Source: Neisseria cinerea (GTDB taxonomy: Bacteria; Pseudomonadota; Gammaproteobacteria; Burkholderiales; Neisseriaceae). Taken from it: 64,000 nucleotides of DNA. The position numbers and the translations under genes were made by a program. Positions 8,092-17,727 of this stretch are shown one piece after another. The stretch is taken from contig NZ_LS483369.1 of the NCBI RefSeq assembly GCF_900475315.1, forward strand, positions 558,001 to 622,000. The letters are read 5' to 3'. Below the pieces are notes generated by a model. It had not been told where the DNA came from, made no database searches, and saw nothing but the letters and a program-made list of their open reading frames with translations. Numbering within the stretch: position 1 is the first letter of the stretch; every line of letters starts with the position of its first letter.

Positions 8092-9633
8092 ATGAAGTTT
8101 TTAGACCGTGAGGCAAGCATTGCCAAGCCGGGTTTCAACCGCTGGCTCGTGCCGCCCGCAGCATTGGCGGTGCACCTTGCCATTGGGCAGATTTACGCCT
8201 ATTCCGTATTCAACGCGCCACTGACCAAACTTATCGGTATAACCGAATCGGCGGCCGGAGATTGGAAGCTGACGACCGTAGGTTGGATTTTCAGTATCGC
8301 ACTCGCGATGCTGGGTGCGTCGGCCGCCCTGTTCGGCACATGGATGGAACGGGTAGGGCCGCGCAAAGCCATATTTGCCGCCGCCTGCTGCTTCAGCCTG
8401 GGCTTCTTCGTATCCGCATTCGGCGTGAGTACGCACAACCTCTTCCTGCTTTATTTGGGCAACGGCGTCATCGGCGGCATAGGCTTGGGTTTGGGCTACA
8501 TCGGGCCGGTTTCCACATTGATGAAATGGTTTCCCGACAAGCCGGGTATGGCGACCGGTTTGGCGATTATGGGTTTCGGCGGCGGCGCAATGCTGGCCTC
8601 TCCGCTTTCCGTATCACTGATGAACGCCTTTTCAAACGCCACTTCAGTCGGGGTTGTTGAAACCTTTGCCGTATTGGGCCTGCTTTACCTCGCACTGATG
8701 ATGTTCGGCGCGTTTACCATCCGCGTACCTGCCGACGGCTGGAAACCTGAAGGCTATACCGCGCCGAAAACGCAAAACAAGCTGGTCAGCAGCAATCATG
8801 TCAACGTGTCCCAAGCCATGAAAACGCCGCAATTTTGGCTGTTGTTCTGGGTATTGTGCCTGAACGTAACTGCCGGCATCGGCGTATTGGGTCAGGCATC
8901 CGTGATGATTCAGGAACTCTTTTCCGAAACCTCCGTAGGCAGGCAGGCGGCAGTCGGCGCAGGTGCGGCGGCAGGCTTCGTCAGCCTCCTTAGCCTGTTT
9001 AACATGGGCGGACGCTTTTTATGGTCGAGCGTTTCCGACAAAATCGGACGCAAAAACACCTACACCATCTTCTTCGTACTCGGTTCGCTGCTGTATTTCG
9101 CCGTTCCCTCCATCGGCGAGGGCGGCAGCAAAGCCCTGTTCATCATCGGCTTTTGCGTGATTATTTCCATGTACGGCGGCGGATTTGCCGCCATTCCCGC
9201 CTACCTGAAAGACCTGTTCGGCACCTATCAGGTCGGTGCGATTCACGGGCGCATCCTGCTGGCCTGGTCAACCGCCGCCGTCATCGGCCCGGTACTGGTC
9301 AATTACATACGCCAAAGCCAAATCGACAGCGGCATACCGGCGGCACAGGCATACAGCGTAACCATGTACATCATGGCAGGCCTGCTGATTATCGGTTTGT
9401 TGTGCAACCTCGCCGTTAAATCCGTACACGAAAAACACCACGAAAAAGACATCAAGACAGCCGCACACAGCGGCAACCCCGATGACGAAACCGCCATATC
9501 CGACGCTTACCTTGTGGGTGAAAAAGTTTCCGGCGGCGGTATATCGGTCTGGTGGCGTTGGGCATTGGCCGTCATACCGCTCGCCTACGGCGTGGTGATG
9601 GTCTTTGTCAAAGCACTCGACCTTTTCTCCTGA
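8092..9633 (+). CDS. MFS transporter, OFA (oxalate/formate antiporter) family
   Basis: This is a 513-residue inner-membrane protein with about 12 predicted helices and a cytoplasmic loop after helix 6 (KPEGYTAPKTQNKL). The first helix region (FNRWLVPPAALAVHLAIGQIYAYSVFNAPLTKL) is the OFA signature, and MFS loop motifs (GRFLWSSVSDKIGRK) are present in the second half. OFA members exchange small carboxylates, but the substrate cannot be read from sequence. A second loop near the C-terminus (HEKHHEKDIKTAAHSGNPDDE) is charged and His-rich. A good AAGAGGA precedes the ATG. The gene ends at an uptake-sequence terminator. Confidence 0.85.
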   Translation: MKFLDREASIAKPGFNRWLVPPAALAVHLAIGQIYAYSVFNAPLTKLIGITESAAGDWKLTTVGWIFSIALAMLGASAALFGTWMERVGPRKAIFAAACCFSLGFFVSAFGVSTHNLFLLYLGNGVIGGIGLGLGYIGPVSTLMKWFPDKPGMATGLAIMGFGGGAMLASPLSVSLMNAFSNATSVGVVETFAVLGLLYLALMMFGAFTIRVPADGWKPEGYTAPKTQNKLVSSNHVNVSQAMKTPQFWLLFWVLCLNVTAGIGVLGQASVMIQELFSETSVGRQAAVGAGAAAGFVSLLSLFNMGGRFLWSSVSDKIGRKNTYTIFFVLGSLLYFAVPSIGEGGSKALFIIGFCVIISMYGGGFAAIPAYLKDLFGTYQVGAIHGRILLAWSTAAVIGPVLVNYIRQSQIDSGIPAAQAYSVTMYIMAGLLIIGLLCNLAVKSVHEKHHEKDIKTAAHSGNPDDETAISDAYLVGEKVSGGGISVWWRWALAVIPLAYGVVMVFVKALDLFS

Positions 9634-9648
9634 AAACGCCCGAATAAA

Positions 9649-9683
9649 ATGCCGTCTGAAACAGCAGATGTTTCAGACGGCAT
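9649..9683. terminator. Uptake-sequence inverted pair
   Basis: ATGCCGTCTGAAAC faces GTTTCAGACGGCAT between the convergent transporter and holin-like genes, followed by Ts. Confidence 0.78.
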
Positions 9684-9689
9684 TTTGTT

Positions 9690-10103
9690 TCAGGCCGGGT
9701 TGTCTTGGTTGGGAAGGGAATGTACTGTGTTGTCGGTGATGCCGTCTGCGTTTTGGCTTTCTTGGGGGATTTGGGGTTTGAGGAGACGGAACAGTGTTTG
9801 TCGGATGGCGGTTTCGATGCGCTTGCGTACGGATAGGAGGATGAGGAAAATCAGGATGAATAGGGCGGTAAAGATGAAGAGGCCGTACAGATAGCTGCCC
9901 AGCAGTTGTCCGATAAACAGGGAAAGGCTGAACAAGGCGAGGATAAGGGTGAAAATGCCGGTCAGTCCGGCAGTCAGCCAAAACAGTATGGTCGCAGCCC
10001 GTTCGGCGGTTTTGCGGGCAAGTGCTTCCTGTTTTTCGTGAACCATGCCGGTAAGGGGGTTGACGGCGTAGGTTTTGATTTTGTGTTTGAGGTAGTCGAA
10101 CAC
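9690..10103 (-). CDS. Holin-like (Phage_holin_3_6 type) inner-membrane protein
   Basis: The 137-residue protein has a basic N-terminus (FDYLKHKIKTYAV), a Lys/Glu helix, and two long hydrophobic segments (ILFWLTAGLTGIFTLILALFSLSL at ~41-64 and YLYGLFIFTALFILIFLILLSV at ~71-92). A basic amphipathic stretch and an acidic tail follow. This layout fits the chromosomal phage-holin-superfamily proteins that are common in proteobacteria and not tied to phage. No lysin or phage gene is nearby, so I do not infer lysis. A different frame covering the same DNA is discarded because only this one gives a sensible membrane protein. Confidence 0.7.
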   Translation of the reverse strand: MFDYLKHKIKTYAVNPLTGMVHEKQEALARKTAERAATILFWLTAGLTGIFTLILALFSLSLFIGQLLGSYLYGLFIFTALFILIFLILLSVRKRIETAIRQTLFRLLKPQIPQESQNADGITDNTVHSLPNQDNPA

Positions 10104-10131
10104 GGGGCATCCTCGGCATTATGGGGACATT

Positions 10132-10168
10132 ATGCCGTCTGAAGGTGTGGCGTTTCAGACGGCATTTT
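10132..10168. terminator. Uptake-sequence inverted pair behind rluB
   Basis: ATGCCGTCTGAA (10132-10143) faces TTCAGACGGCAT (10154-10165), just past the rluB stop codon. Confidence 0.78.
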
Positions 10169-10173
10169 TATTT

Positions 10174-11223
10174 TCAGGCTTTTTTGCGGCGGCGTTCGCC
10201 GGGCAGCAGCATGTCCGCCCATTTGATGATGTTGGCGACTTCGGCGGGGTTGAGTTCGTAGAACTGTCCGCGTTTGAGGCGGTTGGGCAGTCCGATGGGG
10301 CCGAAGCCGACGCGCACGAGGCGGCTGACGGTGAGGCCTTGGCTTTCGAATATGCGGCGCACTTCGCGGTTGCGGCCTTCTTTAATTACGACGTTGTACC
10401 ATTTGTTCGCACCTTCGCCGCCTTGTTCGTAGATGCGTTCGACTTTTGCCAAGCCGTCTTCGAGCATCACGCCTTCTTCGGTGAGGCTGCGCATTTGTTC
10501 GGTGGTCAGTCCGCCCAGTACGCGCACGGCGTATTCGCGTTCAACTTCGAAGCTGGGGTGGGCGAAACGTTGGACGAGTTCGCCGGAGGTGGTGAGAATC
10601 AGAAGTCCGCTGGTGTTGATGTCCAAGCGTCCGATGGCAACCCAGCGGCTGCTGGCAGCCTGCGGCAGACGGTCGAAAATGCTGACGCGGCCTTGCGGGT
10701 CGTCGCGGGAAACGATTTCGCCTTCTTGTTTGTAATACAGGATGATGCGCGGCAGGCGGTCGGCCCATTTGAGTTTGATGATGCTGCCTTTGACGGTAAC
10801 GTGGTCGTCGGGGGTGACTTTGTCGCCCAGTTGCGCGGTTTTGCCGTTGACCGTTACCCAGCCGTTGTTGATCCATTCTTCCATTTCGCGGCGCGAGCCG
10901 ACGCCGGACGCGGCAAGCACTTTTTGCAGGCGTTCGGGTTCCATGCGCGACAGGTCGCTGCGGCGTTCTTTCAAATCGCGCGCGTGTTCCATAATTTTTT
11001 GGTTGGGATTGCGGACGACGAGTTTTTTGGCTTTGGCGGCGCGCTGTTTGGGGACGTTTTGAGGCTTGATGCCGTCTGAAGCTTTTTGTCCGTAAGGTCG
11101 GGATGCAGTTTTGCCCGTTTCGTCTTTGGGATGGGCTTTGCTTTTGAAAGGTTTGGCGGTTTTCTTGGCAGACGGGGCTGCGCCGTCTCGCCATTGGCGT
11201 TTGCTGGTGGGCTGTTTGGACAT
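10174..11223 (-). CDS. rluB: 23S rRNA pseudouridine synthase, RluB-type (RsuA family)
   Basis: It isomerises a uridine in 23S rRNA to pseudouridine (position 2605 for RluB). The first ~95 residues are a very basic, disordered extension. An S4 RNA-binding domain follows (RLQKVLAASGVGSRREMEEWINNGWVTVNG, ~98-130). The catalytic domain has GRLDINTSGLLILTTSGEL with the catalytic Asp (~198) and the family-typical GRNREVRRIF near 285. At 349 residues it is longer than enterobacterial RsuA, as RluB is. The RluB rather than RluE/RsuA label rests on length and tail only. One exact uptake sequence lies inside the basic extension (11069-11080). Confidence 0.85.
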   Translation of the reverse strand: MSKQPTSKRQWRDGAAPSAKKTAKPFKSKAHPKDETGKTASRPYGQKASDGIKPQNVPKQRAAKAKKLVVRNPNQKIMEHARDLKERRSDLSRMEPERLQKVLAASGVGSRREMEEWINNGWVTVNGKTAQLGDKVTPDDHVTVKGSIIKLKWADRLPRIILYYKQEGEIVSRDDPQGRVSIFDRLPQAASSRWVAIGRLDINTSGLLILTTSGELVQRFAHPSFEVEREYAVRVLGGLTTEQMRSLTEEGVMLEDGLAKVERIYEQGGEGANKWYNVVIKEGRNREVRRIFESQGLTVSRLVRVGFGPIGLPNRLKRGQFYELNPAEVANIIKWADMLLPGERRRKKA

Positions 11224-11453
11224 AATTTTTCCTAACTCGCCTGATAAGGCGGTTCTTCTGCGGCGTGTGCGGCAGGACGGGTTGATAAAATGCCGTCCTC
11301 AGTCGGACGGTTCGATATTGTACCTTATGCGGCGTGTTTGTGGATGAAATCGTTGTGTCCTGAGGTTTGGAGAAGCGGGACAAAGTTTGTGCAACGGTTG
11401 AAATCGGTTTGCGTGCGGGAGTAGAATCTTTCAAATGACAAGAGGAGCGGTAA

Positions 11454-12086
11454 ATGGATTTGCACAATATTCGGGAAGATTACAGCAAACGGGAATTGTC
11501 GGAAGGCGATTGCGCCGACAATCCGATCGAGCAGTTCGAGCGGTGGTTGGACGAGGCGGTACGCGCACAGGTTAACGAGCCGACGGCGGTCAATGTGGCG
11601 GCGGTCGACGGACGCGGCAGACCCAACAGCCGTATGGTGCTGCTGAAGGAAGTTAATCCTGAAGGTTTTGTTTTCTTTACGAATTATCACAGCCGCAAGG
11701 GGCGTTCGCTGGATGCTCATCCATTTGCGGCGATGACGTTTTTTTGGCCGGAGCTGGAGCGTCAGGTGCGCGTGGAAGGGCGTGTTGAAAGGCTGGCGGA
11801 GAAGTTGTCGGACGAATATTTTGAGAGCCGCCCGTATCAGAGCCGTTTGGGTGCGTGGGCAAGTGCGCAGAGCGAGGTTATTCCGAACAAGGCGGTATTG
11901 GTGGCAAAGGCGGCGGCGGTCGGACTCAAACATCCTTTGCACGTGCCGCGTCCGCCGCATTGGGGCGGCTATATTGTGATTCCCGATTTGCTTGAGTTCT
12001 GGCAGGGCAGACCGAGCAGGCTGCACGACCGCATCCAATACCGTTTGCTAGATGGCGGCTGGATACGCGAGCGGCTGTCGCCTTGA
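11454..12086 (+). CDS. pdxH: Pyridoxamine 5'-phosphate oxidase
   Basis: FMN-dependent oxidase for the last step of pyridoxal 5'-phosphate synthesis and salvage. The 210-residue length is standard. Recognisable parts are the N-terminal [14 protein letters not shown], the FMN/substrate region [28 protein letters not shown] (~51-80) and [19 protein letters not shown]. The C-terminal signature [16 protein letters not shown] and the R.SP ending also match. AGAGGAG precedes the ATG. It stands alone, divergent from rluB and convergent with the reductase gene, with an uptake-sequence hairpin just after the stop. Confidence 0.95.
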   Translation: MDLHNIREDYSKRELSEGDCADNPIEQFERWLDEAVRAQVNEPTAVNVAAVDGRGRPNSRMVLLKEVNPEGFVFFTNYHSRKGRSLDAHPFAAMTFFWPELERQVRVEGRVERLAEKLSDEYFESRPYQSRLGAWASAQSEVIPNKAVLVAKAAAVGLKHPLHVPRPPHWGGYIVIPDLLEFWQGRPSRLHDRIQYRLLDGGWIRERLSP

Positions 12087-12100
12087 ACAGGAAAAAACAT

Positions 12101-12142
12101 ATGCCGTCTGAAAACCGGAATCGGGTTTCAGACGGCATTTTT
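12101..12142. terminator. Uptake-sequence inverted pair behind pdxH
   Basis: ATGCCGTCTGAAAAC faces GGTTTCAGACGGCAT (to 12138), followed by T6. Confidence 0.78.
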
Positions 12143-12215
12143 TCATGGGAAAAATATGGACGGGAAGTTTTTTATGTTCCGAACGGAAAGCCCGAATCTT
12201 CTTTATACCGGGGAA

Positions 12216-13226
12216 TTATGATGCGGACGGCGTGAATGCGTCGGAGAAAAACAAGTTTTCCGGCAGCTTATGCTGTTGCACAAACAGATTTTTTGCTTGT
12301 TCGGTCATGACAGGGGAACCGCAGGCAAATACTTCGTATTCCGACAGGTCGGGGTGGTCTTGTGCTGCGATGTCTTGTACGTGCCCTTTTCTTCCCTGCC
12401 AGCCCTCTCCGGGGCGGGACAATACGGGGGTGAAGCAGGCGTTTTTCAGACGGCATGCCAACTCTTGTGCTTCTTCGAGGGCATACAAATCATCTTGATG
12501 ACGCGCGCCCCAGTAGAAATGGACGGCGCGGCTGCTGTCTTGGCGGATAAGGTCGAGCAGGATGCTGCGGATGGGGGCGTAGCCTGTGCCGGTTGCCAGT
12601 AGGATGACGGGTTTGCCGCTGTCTTCCTGCAAGGTAAACGAACCGAGCGGGCCTTTAACGCGGACGATGCCTTTTTCTTTGACTTTGGGTTCGCTGCCGA
12701 AAATCATTTCCGAGCAGACACCGTTTTCGCGCCTGCGGATGTGCAGTTCCAAAATGCCTTCTTGGTCGGGCGAATTGGCGATGGAGTAGCTGCGGCTGAC
12801 GTTGCCCGGCAGCAGTAAATCAATGTATTGCCCGGCGTAGAAGGTAAACGGCGGGGCTTTGGGCAGGGCAAGTTTCAGGAGGGCGACATCGTGTTTGAAA
12901 ATAATACTTTCGATGCGTGCGGGCAGGGTGCGGACGGGTAGGGCATCGGCTTTGTAGCCGGGGATGTTGATGCTGATATCGCTTTGCGCAGTGGTGCAGC
13001 ACATCAAAATCTTGCCTTGCGCTTTTTCTGCTTCGGATAAAGCCTGTTCCGAGTGTCCGCCCATTTGAATATCGCCGCTGACCAGTTCGGCTTTGCATTG
13101 TCCGCAGACACCGCTTTTGCAGGAATGGGGCAGATTGAGGTTTTGACGGGCGGCAGCGGCCAAAACGGTTTCACCGTCGCCGGCGGCAAAGGTGGTTTGG
13201 TCGGGCAGTGTAATGGTGTGGTTCAT
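12216..13226 (-). CDS. 2Fe-2S ferredoxin / FAD-NAD(P)H reductase (AscD-like)
   Basis: The 336-residue electron-transfer protein has two parts. A plant-type ferredoxin domain comes first, with cysteines in CKSGVCGQCKAE and MCC (~36-76). A ferredoxin-NADP reductase module follows, with FAD motif RSYSIANSP (~145), the NAD(P)-binding stretch LLATGTGYAPIRSIL (~206) and a C-terminal CGSPVMTEQA. This is the layout of CDP-6-deoxy-glucoseen reductases and of oxygenase reductase subunits. No dideoxysugar or oxygenase partner is visible nearby, so the physiological acceptor is unknown. It lies downstream of gatB on the same strand, separated by an uptake-sequence hairpin. Confidence 0.82.
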   Translation of the reverse strand: MNHTITLPDQTTFAAGDGETVLAAAARQNLNLPHSCKSGVCGQCKAELVSGDIQMGGHSEQALSEAEKAQGKILMCCTTAQSDISINIPGYKADALPVRTLPARIESIIFKHDVALLKLALPKAPPFTFYAGQYIDLLLPGNVSRSYSIANSPDQEGILELHIRRRENGVCSEMIFGSEPKVKEKGIVRVKGPLGSFTLQEDSGKPVILLATGTGYAPIRSILLDLIRQDSSRAVHFYWGARHQDDLYALEEAQELACRLKNACFTPVLSRPGEGWQGRKGHVQDIAAQDHPDLSEYEVFACGSPVMTEQAKNLFVQQHKLPENLFFSDAFTPSAS

Positions 13227-13258
13227 GTCTTGGTATGGTTCGAGCAGATTAAGTTAAA

Positions 13259-13319
13259 AGGCCGTCTGAAAGCTTATTTCCTGTTTTACCTTCGTTGGAA
13301 CTTTGCTTTCAGACGACCT
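13259..13319 (-). terminator. Long-loop uptake-sequence pair between gatB and reductase gene
   Basis: AGGCCGTCTGAAAGC (13259-13273) faces GCTTTCAGACGACCT (13305-13319) across a 31-base loop, with one mismatch in the right arm. It may attenuate transcription from gatB. No T run follows, so termination is uncertain. Confidence 0.4.
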
Positions 13320-13332
13320 GTGTGATAACGGA

Positions 13333-14763
13333 TTAAGCCAGTTTGGCTTTAATCAGTTCTTGAACTTGTGCGGGATTGGCTTTGCCTTTGCTGGCCTTCA
13401 TCACTTGCCCCACAATCGCATTCAGGGCTTTTTCGTTGCCGGATTTAAACTGTTCCACGGCTTTGGCGTTGTTGGCCAGCACTTCGTCCACCATGGCTTC
13501 AATCGCGCCGGTATCGGTCATCTGTTGCAAACCGTGTTTTTCGATGATTTCGGCAATGGTGGCTTCGGGTTCTGCCCACATGGCTTCAAAGGCTTTTTTT
13601 GCTAACTTGCTGCTTAATGTGCCGTCGGCGATTTTGCCAACCAGCGCGGCGAGGCGCAGGGCGGTAATCGGGCTGTCGGCAAGTTCCATGCCTTCTTTGT
13701 TCAGCGTGGCGGCGAGTTCGCCGATCATCCAGTTGGCAGTCAGCTTGCCTTGTCCGCTCTCTTTGGCGGCTTCTTCAAAATAGGCAGCCTGCACGCGGCC
13801 GGTAGTGAGCAGGCGCGCGTCGTAGTCGGATACGCCGTAGTCCGCCACGAAACGCGCCACCATTTCTTTTGGCAGCTCGGGCATTTCTGCTTTGGCTTTT
13901 TGCAACCGGTCGTCTGAAATGATGACGGGCAGCAAATCTGGGTCGGGGAAGTAGCGGTAGTCGTGCGCGTCTTCTTTCAAGCGCATCACGCGGGTTTCGC
14001 CTTTTTCAGGATCGAACAGCATGGTTGCCTGCTGTACTTTGCCGCCGTCTTCCAAAATCTCGATTTGCGCTTCCACTTCGTAATTAATTGCCTGCTCCAA
14101 GAAGCGGAAGGAATTGAGGTTTTTAATCTCGCGGCGCGTGCCGAACTCTGCTTGGCCTTTCGGGCGAACGGATACATTTGCGTCGACGCGGAATGAACCT
14201 TCCGCCATATTGCCGTCGCAAATGTCCAGCCAGGTTACTAAGCTGTGTAATGCCTTGGCGTAGGCAACGGCTTCGGCGGCCGAGCGCATTTCGGGTTCGG
14301 ATACCACTTCCAACAGCGGCGTGCCGGCGCGGTTCAGGTCGATACCGGTTGCGCCGTTCAAGCCTTCATGCACGGACTTACCTGCGTCTTCTTCCATGTG
14401 CGCACGGGTTACGTTGATGGTTTTCACATCGTCGCCGACTACGATTTCCAATTTGCCGTGTTCGACAATCGGTAAGTCCAACTGACTGATTTGATAGCCT
14501 TTTGGTAAGTCGGGATAGAAGTAGTTTTTACGGTCGAACACGTTTTTCTGATTGATTCTCGCATCTAAAGCCAAACCCAATTTGATGGCCTTTTCAACGA
14601 CTTCCCGGTTCATTACCGGCAGTACGCCCGGCAGCGCGCATTCCACTACGCTGGCGTGCGCGTTGGGTTCTGCGCCGAATGCGGTCGATGCGCCGCTGAA
14701 GATTTTGGATTTGGTGTTCAATTGGACATGGATTTCCAAGCCGATTACGGTTTCCCAGGTCAT
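13333..14763 (-). CDS. gatB: Asp-tRNA(Asn)/Glu-tRNA(Gln) amidotransferase subunit B
   Basis: GatB is the tRNA-binding kinase subunit that activates Asp or Glu on mischarged tRNA before amide transfer from GatA. The 476-residue length is standard. Recognisable are [22 protein letters not shown], the [10 protein letters not shown] segment with the zinc/kinase cradle, and [22 protein letters not shown] (~205). The C-terminal YqeY-like tail domain ([23 protein letters not shown]) ends in [13 protein letters not shown]. It starts 12 bases after the VirK/YbjX-like gene, so the two are co-transcribed. Confidence 0.96.
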   Translation of the reverse strand: MTWETVIGLEIHVQLNTKSKIFSGASTAFGAEPNAHASVVECALPGVLPVMNREVVEKAIKLGLALDARINQKNVFDRKNYFYPDLPKGYQISQLDLPIVEHGKLEIVVGDDVKTINVTRAHMEEDAGKSVHEGLNGATGIDLNRAGTPLLEVVSEPEMRSAAEAVAYAKALHSLVTWLDICDGNMAEGSFRVDANVSVRPKGQAEFGTRREIKNLNSFRFLEQAINYEVEAQIEILEDGGKVQQATMLFDPEKGETRVMRLKEDAHDYRYFPDPDLLPVIISDDRLQKAKAEMPELPKEMVARFVADYGVSDYDARLLTTGRVQAAYFEEAAKESGQGKLTANWMIGELAATLNKEGMELADSPITALRLAALVGKIADGTLSSKLAKKAFEAMWAEPEATIAEIIEKHGLQQMTDTGAIEAMVDEVLANNAKAVEQFKSGNEKALNAIVGQVMKASKGKANPAQVQELIKAKLA

Positions 14764-14775
14764 GTTGAAGCTTTC

Positions 14776-15645
14776 TCAAACAAATTTCTGATTAATGGAA
14801 TTCTCGATATCATCGAGCATTTGATGGCGTTTCCTATACATCGAACGTTTTTTGCTCTCTATTTCTGCTTCTGATTTCCTAGGGAAGCTTTGCGGAAGAG
14901 ACCAATAACCGTTGCTTAGTTTTTGTCCTTGGACAGACTGCCAAAACTCATTGTAATTAATTAACACCCTTTTTTTTAATTTCCAGCGGATTTTAACATG
15001 ATGTTCCTGTGAAATCCCAAGCAGGCTGTTAATCCCAAAACGCGTGGCCAGCAGTTGTAAAACAATGATCATGAATTGCTGCGGGCGCAGGCCGTACATG
15101 GTTTTGGTTAAAGAGCGCACGATGTCTTTTGCGTCTTCACCGGCGGGGCCCTGTACCGAAGTAATGAGCAGCCCGTTGTCTTTTGTGAAAGCAAATGTCG
15201 ACGTGTAAAGGCGTTTTCCTGACTCGTCCCTTAAGGAAACAGCCCAAAAACCTTCATTGCTGCAGAGGTCGTTGCGATTCAGCTGCAAGGTTAAATGATC
15301 GGTTATTTGGGCTAAAACATAAGGTTGTTCCTGGTTGAATTTCTCAATTACAGAAGAACCGAATAATTTCTCCGCCCTTGTCAAATCGGTGATTAATGCC
15401 TCCAAACGGTCTGATGCAAAGATAAACCTCTTGTCCAAGTAGGTATGTATCAATGGATAGCTTACTGCTGCAAACTTTTGGAAAAAAGTGCGCCAGCATG
15501 GGGAGGCATTGATGAAGTTTTCAAATTGTTTAATTTGAGGAAGCGCGGCCAAGCAGCGTATTCTGAATTTTAAATGCTTAAATCCATAATACGAAGAGGT
15601 TGTAAATATTTCCTTAAAACGGGGAAAGGTATAGGGGGTCGTCAT
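14776..15645 (-). CDS. VirK/YbjX (DUF535) family protein
   Basis: The 289-residue protein matches the DUF535 family (Shigella VirK, E. coli YbjX), which has been linked to envelope traits and antimicrobial-peptide resistance with no known chemistry. Supporting stretches are LYTSTFAFTKDNGLLITSVQGPAGEDAKDIVRSLTKTMYGLRP and LQLLATRFGINSLLGIS (first half to middle). There is no signal peptide. The ATG at 15645 is used because earlier in-frame codons lie in the promoter region. It sits between gatA and gatB and is more AT-rich than either, which suggests later insertion into the gat operon. The stop lies 12 bases from the gatB start. Confidence 0.75.
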   Translation of the reverse strand: MTTPYTFPRFKEIFTTSSYYGFKHLKFRIRCLAALPQIKQFENFINASPCWRTFFQKFAAVSYPLIHTYLDKRFIFASDRLEALITDLTRAEKLFGSSVIEKFNQEQPYVLAQITDHLTLQLNRNDLCSNEGFWAVSLRDESGKRLYTSTFAFTKDNGLLITSVQGPAGEDAKDIVRSLTKTMYGLRPQQFMIIVLQLLATRFGINSLLGISQEHHVKIRWKLKKRVLINYNEFWQSVQGQKLSNGYWSLPQSFPRKSEAEIESKKRSMYRKRHQMLDDIENSINQKFV

Positions 15646-15777
15646 AAGTGTCCAACATAAGCATAATTGTTTACGGAGTATTACAGCGTGCAAGCGATAT
15701 GCACGGTGTAAGAATTATTCCATATAACCTTTTCAAATTGTTTTAAATTCCGGAGGACGGAATTTTTTAAGATGATT

Positions 15778-17223
15778 TTATTTACAGGTTTTTTGATGCC
15801 AATCGCTGTTGAGTTGGATTTGGTGTGCCGCACCGAGTATTCGGGCTTCGGAGAAATAGTTGCCGATAAGCTGAACGCCGATGGGCAGTCCGCCGCCGCT
15901 GAAACCTGCAGGCAGGGTCAATGCTGGCAGTCCGGCGAGGTTGACGGCGATGGTGTAGATATCGCTCAAGTAGGTTTCAACCGGCGAAGAATCCGCTCCG
16001 ATTTTGGGGGCTGCAGTGGGTGCGGTTGGCGCGAGGATGAGGTCGCACCGTGCAAATGCCGTCTGAAAATCATCGGCAACGAGGCGGCGCAGTTTTTGGG
16101 CTTTGAGATAGTAGGCATCGTAGTAGCCGTGCGACAGTACATAAGTGCCGATCATGATGCGGCGTTTGACTTCGCTGCCGAAACCTTCGGCGCGGGTTTT
16201 GCCGTACATTTCTTCCAAATCGCCGAATTGGGCGGCGCGGTGTCCGTAGCGCACGCCGTCGTAACGTGAAAGGTTGGTACTGGCTTCTGCGGAGGCGAGG
16301 ACGTAGTAGGCGGGAATGGACAGCTTGGTTTGCGGCAGGGAAACTTCGACCAATTCCGCGCCTTGCGCTTTCAGCAAATCAATGGTGTTTTGCAATGCCG
16401 TCTGAACATCGGGGCTGTTGCCTTCGCTGAAGTATTCTTTGGGCAGACCGATTTTCAAACCTTTGAGCGGTTGGTTCAAATCGCGGGTGTAGTCTTCTTT
16501 TTCGCGCTCTAGGCTGGTGGAATCTTTGGGGTCGAAACCTGCCATTGCATTCAACAGAATCGCGCAGTCTTCGGCGGTTTGCGCCATCGGGCCGGCTTGA
16601 TCGAAGCTGGAGGCGTAGGCGACCATACCGAAGCGGGAAACCGTGCCGTATGTGGGTTTGATGCCGGTAATGCCGCAGTGCGATGCGGGTTGGCGGATAG
16701 AGCCGCCCGTGTCCGAACCGAGCGCGGCAGGGGCGAGGCGCGCGGCAACGACGGCTGCCGAACCGCCGGACGAACCGCCGGGTACGTGCTCAAGATTCCA
16801 CGGATTTTTGGTTGCGCCGTAGAACGAGGTTTCGTTGGTAGAACCCATGGCAAACTCGTCCATATTGGTGCGGCCGAGCGTTACCATGCCTTCGTCGAGC
16901 AGGTTTTGGACGACGGTGGCCGTGTAGGGGGAGATGAAGTTGTCCAGCATTTTGGAGCTGCATGCGCTGCGCCAGCCGGTTTGGCAGAAAATATCCTTGT
17001 AGGCGACGGGTACGCCAGTAAGCGCGGAGGCGTTGCCCTGAGCGATGCGTTCGTCGGCGGCACGGGCTTCTGCAAGGGTTTTATCTTGGTCGATGGTGAT
17101 ATAGCCGTTGAGGGCGGGATTTTTTTCGGCGATGGCGGCAAGGTATGCGCTTGCCAGTTCGACGGCGGAAATCTGTTTGGACTGCAACAGGACGCTTGCC
17201 TGTTTCAATGTGTATTGTGTCAT
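15778..17223 (-). CDS. gatA: Asp-tRNA(Asn)/Glu-tRNA(Gln) amidotransferase subunit A
   Basis: GatA is the glutaminase subunit that frees ammonia from Gln for tRNA amidation. It is an amidase-signature enzyme with the Lys-cisSer-Ser triad: Lys in VPVAYKDIF (~78), the Gly/Ser-rich [32 protein letters not shown] (~150-182, nucleophile Ser in DTGGSIR). The 481 residues are the usual length. Two exact uptake sequences lie inside the gene (16056-16067 and 16395-16406), where they encode part of the protein. It lies 62 bases after gatC and 132 bases ahead of the VirK-like gene. Confidence 0.96.
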   Translation of the reverse strand: MTQYTLKQASVLLQSKQISAVELASAYLAAIAEKNPALNGYITIDQDKTLAEARAADERIAQGNASALTGVPVAYKDIFCQTGWRSACSSKMLDNFISPYTATVVQNLLDEGMVTLGRTNMDEFAMGSTNETSFYGATKNPWNLEHVPGGSSGGSAAVVAARLAPAALGSDTGGSIRQPASHCGITGIKPTYGTVSRFGMVAYASSFDQAGPMAQTAEDCAILLNAMAGFDPKDSTSLEREKEDYTRDLNQPLKGLKIGLPKEYFSEGNSPDVQTALQNTIDLLKAQGAELVEVSLPQTKLSIPAYYVLASAEASTNLSRYDGVRYGHRAAQFGDLEEMYGKTRAEGFGSEVKRRIMIGTYVLSHGYYDAYYLKAQKLRRLVADDFQTAFARCDLILAPTAPTAAPKIGADSSPVETYLSDIYTIAVNLAGLPALTLPAGFSGGGLPIGVQLIGNYFSEARILGAAHQIQLNSDWHQKTCK

Positions 17224-17285
17224 AAATCTTCCATCCCTAAAGGGTTTCAGGCGGTATTTCTGATGCCGTCTGAAGCATATTCGGA

Positions 17286-17576
17286 TTATTCTTCGATAAC
17301 TTGCGGTACGATATACAGACGGTTACGTACTTCCGGTGCGACTGCCTGATATTCGGCGGCGCGGTCGGTTTCGGTTACTTCGTCTTCACGCAGGCGCAGG
17401 GCGGCTTCGTAAGGATGCGCCATCGGTTCGATGCCGTCTGTATTGATGTTTTGCATCTGTTCGACCATAGAGAAGATGTCGTTCAATTCCTGAAGAGACT
17501 TTTCTTTTTCTTCGGAACTCAGGTGCAGTCGGGAGAGTCGGGCGATTTTGTCTACGTCGGCAAGTGTCAGTGCCAT
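17286..17576 (-). CDS. gatC: Asp-tRNA(Asn)/Glu-tRNA(Gln) amidotransferase subunit C
   Basis: This is the small GatC subunit, which holds GatA and GatB together. The 96-residue protein has the standard sequence: [53 protein letters not shown], then LREDEVTE near residue 75 and the VPQVIEE end. It is the first gene of the minus-strand gatC-gatA-(VirK-like)-gatB series. A TATAAT sits at 17648-17653 on the minus strand, but no good -35 matches it. The 62-base gap to gatA contains one uptake sequence (17263 region). Confidence 0.95.
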   Translation of the reverse strand: MALTLADVDKIARLSRLHLSSEEKEKSLQELNDIFSMVEQMQNINTDGIEPMAHPYEAALRLREDEVTETDRAAEYQAVAPEVRNRLYIVPQVIEE

Positions 17577-17727
17577 GAAAAGAATCCTTGTCTGATGGCA
17601 AAGAAACCATCGTTCGGGTATGATGGGGTGTATTGTTCGAATCTTTAATTATAACGGAAAAATCTGTTGTAGCGGCAATTCGCGGCATCGAATGCCTGCC
17701 GCACATGTGTGAAGACGGAGGAGGATT

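Noticed and set aside
9690-10103. Prophage holin
   Set aside because: Holin-superfamily label only. No lysin, structural or integrase genes are near, and the gene sits among housekeeping genes.
10132-11079. 315-residue plus-strand frame opposite rluB
   Set aside because: Antisense to an S4/pseudouridine synthase gene with clear motifs. The frame starts inside an uptake-sequence hairpin and has a low-complexity Ala/Phe composition.
12216-13226. Dideoxysugar (ascarylose) biosynthesis gene
   Set aside because: AscD-like layout alone is not enough, since no E1 dehydrase or nucleotide-sugar genes lie nearby. I kept a generic ferredoxin-reductase call.
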